Assembly (NCBI GenBank): GCA_963575745.1
Contig: CAUYUJ010018315.1
Span: forward strand, 85,151-149,150
Origin: Prorocentrum cordatum
Lineage: Eukaryota; Sar; Dinophyceae; Prorocentrales; Prorocentraceae
Direction of reading: 5' to 3'
DNA length: 64,000 nt
Of this stretch, positions 18,156 through 26,073 are shown piece by piece (position 1 is the stretch's first letter; the number at the start of each line of letters is the position of its first letter). Both the position numbers and the translations under genes were made by a program. The notes beneath the pieces are model-generated. The model had not been told where the DNA came from, ran no database searches, and saw nothing but the letters and a program-made list of their open reading frames with translations.

Positions 18156-19046
18156 TTGAAGGCAGCGGCGGAAGCAGAACAGGAGGCGCCGGCGGCTCAG
18201 CCGTCCAGCATTCAATTTTCGGTTGAGGCTGAGAACTTCCCGACTTTAGTGCAGGCTGCATCAAGCACTCGGAGAGCGTTCAAGCCTCCGCCCCCGCGGG
18301 CGGAGGCTCGGCCCTCGAATCCTAAGGCCGACGCACCTACGAAAGTGCCGATGCTCCCTCCTCCTCCTCCCAAGGAGGGGCTTCCCACGGAAGTGCCGAG
18401 AGAGGAACTTTCGAAGAAGGCTCCGTCGCCACTTTATGCAATGGCACCGCCGCCGGCTACGAAGCCGAACGTTGCATCGCTTGAGGGCGTGCCGCAGGCG
18501 AAGCAGACGGTGCCTAAGAAGGCTCCGCTTCCGCCGCAATATAGTCCAGAAGCGTGTTCGATGAATCCCCAACCGGCTAGGGTGCCTCGCGTTGATCGGG
18601 GAGACGAGAACCTCTCGGTGCTTTCATCGACGCAGCCACCGGCAAAGCCGGGAGGCAAGGACACGGATAGCGGTCCGCCTGAAGCCTGGAAACCGAGTCT
18701 TCGTGACCCCCCGGTTCTTCTGACTCAACTCACCAGGCCAAACGTTGTTAATCCTCCACCAGCGGATCCAAGTCGTCAGAAGGCAGAGCCCCCGACCAAG
18801 GCTGCACCTCCATGGGTGAGAGACCTGGGGGCCCCGCAGCATGCCCAAGGCAGTGCTGCAGGGGAACAACCCGTTAAGGCGATGAGTCCTGTTGAAGGTG
18901 CAAAGGTGGCCGGGGCAAAAGCGACGTCCGCCGAGGATCTGGCTCCGTTCAGACACGGAGGCGACGACGCATCAGACATCCCTAAGGGAAAACCCCTCCG
19001 GCACAGCCGGATGGGGGCGTCTCGTCTGAGGATTCGTCGATGCTAG
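18156..19046 (+). CDS. Cluster frame 6 (unit A), Pro/Ala/Lys-rich low-complexity protein
   Basis: 296 codons dominated by Pro, Ala, Lys and Glu, with repeated PPPPKEG- and KAPPP-like stretches. It is likely a disordered linker. Its stop (TAG 19044-19046) overlaps the ATG of frame 7 (19040) in another phase, an arrangement shared with unit B. In unit B a TGG-to-TAG change (37380-37382) cuts it. Confidence 0.4.
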   Translation: MKAAAEAEQEAPAAQPSSIQFSVEAENFPTLVQAASSTRRAFKPPPPRAEARPSNPKADAPTKVPMLPPPPPKEGLPTEVPREELSKKAPSPLYAMAPPPATKPNVASLEGVPQAKQTVPKKAPLPPQYSPEACSMNPQPARVPRVDRGDENLSVLSSTQPPAKPGGKDTDSGPPEAWKPSLRDPPVLLTQLTRPNVVNPPPADPSRQKAEPPTKAAPPWVRDLGAPQHAQGSAAGEQPVKAMSPVEGAKVAGAKATSAEDLAPFRHGGDDASDIPKGKPLRHSRMGASRLRIRRC

Positions 19047-19708
19047 TGGGATCTGACGAGGCAACTACTATTCTCATGATTCTCAAAGAAGTATCCGAAA
19101 TTCAGTTTTCGCGTCCGAGGGCACGCAAGGTATTGAGGAATGAGAAAGGTTTCTTTTACAGATGGCGTGATCTTAGAGCGACTTGGCCGCAGGAATATGA
19201 CTATTTTGAAGAACAGGGCATGGGGGCTGCAGCGTATATCGAAGCTGCGAAGAATATTCACATGAGGTTCAAAGTAAGGGACAGACATGACCCGGAAAAC
19301 TATTCGGGTCCATGGCTGAAAATTGCGGACGTTGTCGTAGAGCAGATCCTCAAACTGGATCCAAATGTCGCCCGTACTTTTATGATACTTGAGAGGAGTG
19401 CGAGGCCTAAGCCTCATGCCAAAGGAGAATCTGTTGCGGGTGGAATCATACTTCCAACTCCCCCTGCACCTCCGCCCGGCTCAGCTGTGACAGAGAACCT
19501 TCCGCCTCCTCCGCCTGGCCCAGCAAGAGCGGCACGGGAGCAATGGGGGAATGATGAAATGATGGTAGACTCGGGTGCTCATGCCGCGCAGCCTGAGGCA
19601 CCTCAAGAGCAGTCTTCCCCCGCGGTCGTGCCGTCGGAGGAAGAAACTGCACCTGCTGCCAAGGCGTCAGCATCAGCAGCCGCTTTGAGCGGAAGTCAGG
19701 CAGCATAA
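19040..19708 (+). CDS. Cluster frame 7 (unit A), hypothetical with helical N-terminal half
   Basis: 222 codons. Residues 1-125 look folded (FFYRWRDLRATWPQEYDYFE; GPWLKIADVVVEQILKLDP), and the rest is Pro/Ala-rich linker. No family is recognised. In unit B one C is lost near 38026, splitting the frame into 37607-38056 and 38053-38274. Confidence 0.5.
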   Translation: MLVGSDEATTILMILKEVSEIQFSRPRARKVLRNEKGFFYRWRDLRATWPQEYDYFEEQGMGAAAYIEAAKNIHMRFKVRDRHDPENYSGPWLKIADVVVEQILKLDPNVARTFMILERSARPKPHAKGESVAGGIILPTPPAPPPGSAVTENLPPPPPGPARAAREQWGNDEMMVDSGAHAAQPEAPQEQSSPAVVPSEEETAPAAKASASAAALSGSQAA

Positions 19709-19756
19709 ATTCCCTCTGCAGAACGAAACCCGGATGCCGCAGGCACCCCGGGGTCT

Positions 19757-21082
19757 TTGGAAGCAGGTGCTGATCCTGCGGATGTCAAAGCTTTTCCATG
19801 CGATGCGGATCCTGAATGCGTCTTTACCATCGATGAAGAGCATTGCCGTTCAGGCCCAGCATCTGAGAACTTCTTTCGTAGAATAAGTCTGCCACCTGCT
19901 CCTGATAGAAGACAGCGTCAGCCCACGAATCTACTTCCCCAGGAAGGGGATCAGGATATCAATGTTGGGCATGCTGACTCATTTAGAGGCAGACAGCTTT
20001 ATGCTTCAAATGAAGAGCGCGGACAAATCATTCAGCGTACACCTGCTGCAATGAGACAGAAATTTCGCGAAGCTCACGTGACTGGTCCATTTCCGCCGCA
20101 TATTGAAGCCATGCGCAATCAGAGAGGTAATGCGCTTAGGTATATTGCGGAATTTGCTGAAGACCCGATCTTCGCGTTATTGGGCAACCTCGACCAAGAT
20201 GGCGGTACATTCAACCAAGCGCGGGAGTTTCTCCGGGCCGAATTTTACTCCGATGATGTCCCAGAAAGATTCACTCCGAAGTCTTTCAGGTGCCTGAAAC
20301 CGTTGGTGGTTGGGGTTGATGATCGCAATAATCCAGCTGCCTTAGGCAGTATGGAATTTTGGAGACCCCAGAGCTGCCGAGTTGACGAGTTTGCGCAGCA
20401 TATAGGTAAATGCGCGGCGTATATCGCGAGGCATTGCTCGGACTACGCGCGATCACCGGGTGGCTGGGTTTATTTCGGAGACCTAGTACAACAGATTGCC
20501 GAGGACGGATTCACTTACCAGTCATATGCTCTCGCTGCACACGGCATAGCCGCGCTGCAGCCAGAAACAGTGGAAGTTTTGGGAGTAATCCCTGCAGATA
20601 GTGATAACATCAGTGGAACGAGCGCTTACAACATGTGTCAACATTACAAGGCGTGTCCCTCGCAGACACAAGAGAGGAGTGCAGTTGCCATACCTATCTT
20701 CTATCGCGTATGCCAGGGACATTCCACTTGTGTTGCTTCCATAGAAAGAATGTACGTCCCATATGACCCTGGCCAAGCCAGGAGTCACGGGTCCCTTCTC
20801 TATGTCACAGACACGCAGACGTTCCTGGAATCTACAGATGGAAAGGTGAGCTTTCCGAAGAAAGATTCCGGGCTTTGCCTTGAAGCAGACTACGAACTAC
20901 TAAGGCTGCTTCCGACCAACAGGAGCCCAACAATGCCGAATGCGAGGCATATTCCTCCGTGGCTCAGCCAGCGGAGGTGCGGGGAGGCTCCCCCTTCAAG
21001 GTTTTTTTGTAAACGCACAAGAAGGAGAGCCGCCAACAGTTGGGACATGGCCCGCAGAGGACACAGTCCATCTGTGGGATAA
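19757..21082 (+). CDS. Cluster frame 8 (unit A), Tpt1/KptA-like RNA 2'-phosphotransferase domain
   Basis: 441 codons. Residues 218-244 (KCAAYIARH...GGWVYFGDLV) match the RH and GWV..DL landmarks of the Tpt1/KptA N-terminal lobe, with R225 and H226 in the catalytic positions. Residues 317-323 (RVCQGHS) match the RxxQGHS signature, including the third catalytic residue R317. Tpt1 removes the 2'-phosphate left at tRNA splice junctions using NAD, or ADP-ribosylates RNA. HGS at 344-346 might be the HGT motif. The last about 40 residues are frameshifted at a T run near 21003; unit B reads on for another 120 residues. Residues 1-200 are unrecognised. Confidence 0.6.
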   Translation: MEAGADPADVKAFPCDADPECVFTIDEEHCRSGPASENFFRRISLPPAPDRRQRQPTNLLPQEGDQDINVGHADSFRGRQLYASNEERGQIIQRTPAAMRQKFREAHVTGPFPPHIEAMRNQRGNALRYIAEFAEDPIFALLGNLDQDGGTFNQAREFLRAEFYSDDVPERFTPKSFRCLKPLVVGVDDRNNPAALGSMEFWRPQSCRVDEFAQHIGKCAAYIARHCSDYARSPGGWVYFGDLVQQIAEDGFTYQSYALAAHGIAALQPETVEVLGVIPADSDNISGTSAYNMCQHYKACPSQTQERSAVAIPIFYRVCQGHSTCVASIERMYVPYDPGQARSHGSLLYVTDTQTFLESTDGKVSFPKKDSGLCLEADYELLRLLPTNRSPTMPNARHIPPWLSQRRCGEAPPSRFFCKRTRRRAANSWDMARRGHSPSVG

Positions 21083-21530
21083 GCTCCCCAACCATAGAGA
21101 TTCCTGGCCACTAATTCTTGTGTTCACAGGCCGACTATTCACTCGCTTTTCGCATAGAATTTGCCAGGGCGGGACTTTCGTGTCTCGAGAGGTGCCGAGG
21201 TTCACTGATATCGACAAGGCCGTTACCCTTGTTAGAGTTGGAAACCCAGCGGATGTTAGAACACAGCAGATGTTTTGGTCCGTTGTTTTCAACCATGAAT
21301 GGGCCTCGTACGAAGTAACTTTTGACAACGAATCAGTGATCGCTTGGATTCACACTGACGAGACGCTATCGTTGGTCCCAAATCACAGGCCCCAGTTGCC
21401 GCCCGAGGCGCAAGAACGTGTTCTGTCTGTCCCATGGACCGACGACGGTAGGTTTTTTGTGCTGTCAATTTCACTGGGTGCGAACGGGCTTCGGACACTG
21501 TCCATTTTGCAACTGTCGGATCAAATATAA
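20940..21530 (+). pseudogene. Cluster frame 8 continuation (unit A), frameshifted
   Basis: From about 21005 this frame continues what unit B reads in phase with the Tpt1-like frame (EGEPPTVGTWPAEDTVHLWD; LVFTGRLFTRFSHRICQGG). It continues past about 21260, where B in turn loses one base. After the T run at about 21452 it is out of phase again. No single copy keeps the whole frame, but A and B together imply one long ancestral frame. Confidence 0.55.
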
Positions 21531-21969
21531 ACATAGAGTCGCTCACGACTATATGGCCCAGACGTGGAACAAAGAGACTATTCCGACATCCCTCAAGGCA
21601 AACGGACTTGAATTACATGTGGACAACCCAGATGATCTTCCCACTACGCGTGCTGAATGGATCGGTACGAGTACGAAAAGACAAAAGAGAGCCTCTGCGG
21701 TTGTGATAAGAAATATCAGCAGTAACCAACAGCAGGAGCGCAAGTGGGCAGATGGGGCATTCACGCATATGGCCGCTGCTGGTCAGATCTTTGGGAACAG
21801 CCAGCCAGGCAACTTCCCTGCCTGGGTTCCAGAGAACGCCGCGGCACAGCCGCCGGCGCGTCATGGCCCTTTCTTCAAGTATTTGGAGCCTTTGAAACGG
21901 AGGTTCATTGAATGGCTCGCATTCTTGGCTTCAAGGGCGGCGGGCACAATGTCAGCCATTCTGGTCTAG
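21418..21969 (+). pseudogene. Cluster frame 10 (unit A), frameshifted zinc-finger-like remnant
   Basis: 183 codons containing a Cys-rich stretch around FGHCPFCNCRIKYKHR, which may be half of a zinc-binding site (unit B adds an upstream CC and H in phase). Residues 45-165 are preserved in B (YMAQTWNKETIPTSLKANGL). The frame ends at TAG 21967-21969, near the start of a unit A-specific G-rich insertion. Confidence 0.5.
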
Positions 21970-22019
21970 GTCGGGCCCCCCGGCGGTGGAATACGGTTAT
22001 TGACCAATGGGCGCGCCCT

Positions 22020-22416
22020 ATATGTCTTGGCTACGGCAGCGCGTGGGAGGGGGGGGGGGAGAGAGGGATGGGTGGGGAGGGCCGGGGGAGGGAGGGGTAC
22101 GGAGGGGGAGTGGGGGGGGAGGGGGCAGCGTGGGGGGGGGAGCCGGAGGGGATTGAGGGAGGGATGGCTCGTGCGGTAGGGGGGGGGGGAGGGGGGGCGG
22201 CGGACATGGGTGCCGGAGCGAGGCCGTAGCAAGCGTGGACTGGCGTGGCAGATGCGCTGGGTCTGCTTGCGTGTGGTTTTGTACGTGCGTCTGCATCTTT
22301 TCTTTTTCTTCTTTTCTTCTCTTTTTTTCTTTTTTTTTTGCTTCTTCTGTTTACGTCTTTTTCCTTTTTTTCCTTTTTCTTCTTTCTTCTCTCATTTTTT
22401 TCTTTTTTTCTGGCAG
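22020..22416. repeat. Unit A-specific G-rich then T-rich tract
   Basis: About 22040-22200 is dominated by G runs of 3-9 on the plus strand. About 22295-22415 is T-rich with C interruptions. Unit B has only about 30 bases here (around 40580-40610), between the same flanks GACCAAT and GGCAGCCTTCGG. The G tract could form quadruplexes. Confidence 0.85.
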
Positions 22417-22419
22417 CCT

Positions 22420-23147
22420 TCGGCTGGCCAGATCAGCGAGACGACCTCCATGAACCGATGAACGGTTGGGAGAGATGGCAGCACGCGATGACCAGGCAAA
22501 GCGTTTTCGTCCCGACACTTCAGACGATAGCCGATCAGGTAGCCATGGGAAGTCCTTGGATGCCTGTACAGCAGGACGATGCCGCAGACGCCGCAGGGCA
22601 AAGCCCTCGCGGACGTCTATCGGTTGCGTGGGAAAACAGCCTTGGGGCAAGACCGAGTCGTGATTCTCGTTCTAGCGCTAGGCGAGCAAACCAGTGTCGC
22701 GACCATCGTCTCATAGCACCGATGCTGCAACCTGCCTCTGGCGAAGCCGCGACGGCAGATGCAAACTTGCAGGTCGCCTTTGACTTCGCAGCCATCAGCG
22801 GGCCTAAGGCCGCGCTGATAACTGACGGGGCGATCAACCTTGATCATCCCAACGGATATTCATATAAACATTGTGAGGGCAGTTCAATACATATACCTTT
22901 GACTGGGATTGAGGCTAGAGCGATAACAGCTCAAGATGTCATTGAATACACAAGTGTTCGCTCAAATGCAAATGATCCCGACAGGTTGCGACTGTCAGGG
23001 GAAACACAACATGAAGTCCCAGATGTCGTGAGGAACGTAGTTGAAGGGAACTGGATGGCCCCTGTGCCACACATGCAACTTGGTCTTCGCATTATAAGAG
23101 TGGTTGCTATCGTTCGCGAGATCATGGGCTCCTTTCTTTCAGATTGA
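22420..23147 (+). pseudogene. Cluster frame 11 (unit A), hypothetical
   Basis: The open frame starts in the T-rich tract, but recognisable sequence begins at about 22420 (FGWPDQRDDLHEPMNGWERW) and runs to TGA 23145-23147. It includes VFVPTLQTIADQVAMGSPWM and LTGIEARAITAQDVIEYTSV. In B the first part is fused to the zinc-finger-like frame (39837-40901) and the second lies in another phase (40880-41389), because B lost two bases near 40897. No family is recognised. Confidence 0.5.
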
Positions 23148-23345
23148 CATTTTGTTGACTACCCGGGGAGAACAATTCTTACCGCGGGGGGGGGGGGCAC
23201 ATATGATGTTCATTATAAGCGACGGAGGGATGCATCTGCCCTTGACTGTCGCATCCGCGCTGCGGTTCAGGCGGGCGACCTCGTTGGAGAGTGGGCCCGT
23301 AATTTAGGTGGACAGGTAAGGGCGGACATTCGTCGCCAGGGTTCA

Positions 23346-24035
23346 TTGTTACAGGAGGCCATTTATAGGCTTCAACACAGGTATGTAGATGCCAACACGG
23401 AGCTCCAAGATAAGGGTGCAGGCCCGTTTCGTAATGCATGCGGTAAATTGGGCATTCCTGTAGCTACTGCTGCTAGGAATTTGCTGAAGTTCATTGGCGA
23501 TCGAGAGCAGAATGTTCGTGAGGGTGGAAGTGCCAGTGGGCCCCCCGACAGCCAAGCTGGTTCGGTGGGGCCGAGGCGACCACAGGATGCGGCGAGAACA
23601 AGAGAAGAATACTCGTGGTACTCTGACGCGCGGGATTGGTCGAGGCCCCGGCGCGCGCGCGATGGAGCCGTGGATGTCGGCCGGGGCGCTGCTGGCTACG
23701 ACCCGCTCGTCTCCTACCCGCGCTATGCAAGCGACGTGCAGGTCGGATGCTACGTCCATCGGGATCGGCTCTGGCGGCTGTCCAACGATGTCTGGTGGTC
23801 GCAGACGTGGCACGTCCCGTCTCTGGCCGAACATGAGTTTCGCTTCCCGCCGAAGGGGAAGGCGACCAAGAACAAAGACAAGCACTACAGATCAGCGTGC
23901 TACGCTGGCTGTGGCAAAGGGAGGTCCCGTTCGCCTCGTGGCGGCGAGGGGCAGACAGGAGGCTCGGCGTCATCATGCCCGAGGCCTCCGACGCCACCGA
24001 CGGGGGAGTACAACCCATTCGAGGGCCTGGATTGA
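23346..24035 (+). CDS. Cluster frame 12 (unit A), basic hypothetical protein
   Basis: 229 codons, the last frame of the cluster. N-terminal helix-like part (LQEAIYRLQHRYVDANTELQ; LLKFIGDREQNVREGG), then Arg/Ser/Trp-rich sequence and a Gly/Pro-rich end. Relative to unit B (265 codons, 41529-42326) it lacks 36 residues, an in-frame 108-bp difference near 23597. The start is uncertain. No family is recognised. Confidence 0.45.
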   Translation: MLQEAIYRLQHRYVDANTELQDKGAGPFRNACGKLGIPVATAARNLLKFIGDREQNVREGGSASGPPDSQAGSVGPRRPQDAARTREEYSWYSDARDWSRPRRARDGAVDVGRGAAGYDPLVSYPRYASDVQVGCYVHRDRLWRLSNDVWWSQTWHVPSLAEHEFRFPPKGKATKNKDKHYRSACYAGCGKGRSRSPRGGEGQTGGSASSCPRPPTPPTGEYNPFEGLD

Positions 24036-24675
24036 GTCCGGCCCGCGTGACTTAGTCGCTGCAGGCGTATGCAAGATAATATCCGCCGCGCGACGAAGTC
24101 GTGCCGGACGAATGAAGCAGCTCTGCCGATCGACGACGTCGAATCGGCGGAGAGAGTTTATTTATCTGATGTTGGGAGTCGTCGGGCCTCTTCGGCCCTT
24201 AGCCCCCTGGCAGCCACCGTTGAGCCGTAAAATTCTTTTGCGGTTGGCTCCGGTGGTTGTGTATATGTGCAGGCCAGGGGTGCTGTGGCTGGATGGGCTC
24301 TACGAGCCCCGCCGCGGGCGGAGTAAATGTGCTCCTCTCCGCCTCATCCTCATGCTGCTTATCGTATCGCTTGTCTTGCTTCGCGCTGTATGACTATGAT
24401 TGCGTTAACCTTCCGCAACTGTGTGTTTGCTCACAGGAGATAAAAGGAGCGTGCTGGCTTGCACGCGCGCGCCGAGGGGTCGCCCCCTCGTCGTAATCGT
24501 GTCGTCGGCCGGCCGGCCTCCTCACTTACTATTCCTGATAGAGTACATTTGCTTACCGGTTACTTGTCTTATCGATGTCTCATTCCGTGCCCTCTTCCAC
24601 TGAGCAGAGTGAACATGAGACCTTAATTCCTTTGTCCTCTTACCCCGATTCTCAGAGGAAAGACAAACCAGCACG
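24036..24675. other. Unit A tail, first part, no gene seen
   Basis: It follows the last cluster frame and is almost identical in unit B (42327-42966). I see no protein, and it has no obvious repeat structure. Confidence 0.5.
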
Positions 24676-25530
24676 GCGCAGCACAGCACATATTTCGGCA
24701 CGGTACATCAATATCGATACACTCAGCATTGCAACTTGGCACGTTTCTTGGCACGTTCCGTGGGGCGTCCCTTGACGAGCCCCCGTGGCACGTCGCGTGG
24801 CGCGTCCCTTGGCACATCCCGTGGCATATCCATTGGCACGTTCTTTAGCGCGTCCCCTTGGCACGCCCCGCGGTGCGTCCCCATGACATGTTCCCTGGCA
24901 CGTCGCCTGGCGCATCCCTTGGGGCGTTTCGCGGCGCGTCCTCCTGGCATGTTCCCCTGTCCATCAGCTCTACGGCAGCTACTATGTGTTCAGGCAGCTC
25001 GGGCTTAAGATCCAGATCAGTTCGGTCAGGACTCGGATGCAAAGGAGGACTCGATCCACGACGCTATAGAGCACACTCGCGCCATGGCACATCGCAATTC
25101 AGCACGGTGCAGCACAGCACAGCACAGTCCCCGTGGCACGTCGCGCGGCGCGTCCTCTGGCACGTCCCGCGGCACGTCCATGGCACGTTCCGTAGAGCGT
25201 CCCCTTGGGACGTCCCGCGGTGCGTGCCCATGGCACGTCCCCTGGCACGTCGCCTGGCTCGTCCCTTGGGACGTTCCGCGGCGCGTCCTCCTGGCATGTC
25301 CCCTCAGCCGATTAGTTTTTTGGCAGCCAGCATCTGCTCAGGCAGCGCGAGCTTAAGATGCAGATCAGTTCGGTCAGGACTCGGATGCCAGGGAGGACTC
25401 GATCCACAACGCTATATAGAGCACAGTCGCGGCATGGCGCATCGCAGTTCAGCACGGCGTAGCACAGCGCAGCCCTCGGCACAGTACATCAAGATCGATA
25501 CACTCAGCATTGCATTTGCCCGTCGCCCAA
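24676..25530 (+). repeat. Unit A tail: GGCACGTCCC-type repeats within a duplicated 400-bp block
   Basis: A 10-mer close to GGCACGTCCC is repeated with variants in two blocks (about 24735-24950 and 25125-25305). Each block lies within a larger roughly 400-bp repeat bounded by CAGCACGG(C/T)G-CAGCACAGC and containing CAGATCAGTTCGGTCAGGAC. A third partial boundary is at about 25450. It is the same in unit B (42967-43821). Its long frames are satellite translations. Confidence 0.8.
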
Positions 25531-25998
25531 TAAAGGTGTCTTTGAAACGTTGCCATGCCTTACATTTCTGTTCCTTTCCGGGTTCGTGGGTCGATCATTT
25601 CAATCCGGAAGCGTTCGGCACTTCGCAGCCAGCCCGGGAACAGCGAGATCCTTTTTGGATCCACGATGTTCCGCGCTGCGCTGTCCCTCCCAGCAGCCTT
25701 CGAAAGTGGCGGTTTCACACTTCGCAGCCCTGCGCCGCCGAGCTGCCAGACAGGACGGCAAGACAGGGCGCATGCAAACAGGCAGGTCAGCCAGGCGAGC
25801 GAACAGGGGAGACAGGAGAAGGGGGTAGGCGGGACGGGGGCGAAGGAGAAACAGGTGTAGACCCAATCGCCCTATTCAAAGCGAGGATCCAGCCACGGCT
25901 TGGTGGGGGAAAGCCCCGAATGCGCCCAAGAGGTCCAATGAACAGACCGAGAGACCTCTAAGAGACTCGCAGGAAACCTTCCGTAATTTACAATGTAG
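25531..25998. other. Unit A/B junction region with candidate trans-splice acceptor
   Basis: It ends with CCGTAATTTACAATGTAG, after which GCTCAACTG starts the unit B peroxidase 5' UTR. TGTAG at 25994-25998 is at exactly the position where unit A carries the spliced leader, so it is a candidate trans-splicing acceptor. No protein is supported in this stretch. Confidence 0.55.
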
Positions 25999-26073
25999 GC
26001 TCAACTGTTTCAGGAAGCCCTCCGTAATTACAACGTCCAGCGACATTCGGATTCAAAGTGTTTCAAAGCAGCG

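Larger units (their letters stand above)
7375..25998 (+). repeat. Tandem array unit A (18.6 kb)
   Basis: First of three head-to-tail units. It begins after the spliced leader and contains the intact peroxidase, CCAAGA repeats, second leader copy, AGCAT repeat, GGA tract, the 12-frame cluster and the GGCACGTCCC tail. Relative to B it lacks the insertion inside the peroxidase. It carries extra segments: a duplicated 3' flank with a foldback (8797-9461), an AT-rich block (12758-12892) and a G-rich/T-rich block (about 22020-22416). A 108-bp segment present in B is missing near 23597. Confidence 0.92.

Noticed and set aside
13427-24035. The cluster as a known LTR or LINE retrotransposon
   Set aside because: I find no reverse transcriptase YxDD-type motif, integrase, RNase H or LTR ends in any frame.
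25527-25540. AATAAA-like sequence as a polyadenylation signal
   Set aside because: Dinoflagellate genes generally lack a conserved AATAAA, and no gene end is placed here.
24858-25961. 367-codon plus-strand frame in the unit A tail
   Set aside because: Most of it is the GGCACGTCCC repeat. It is identical in B, as the whole tail is, so conservation says nothing about coding.
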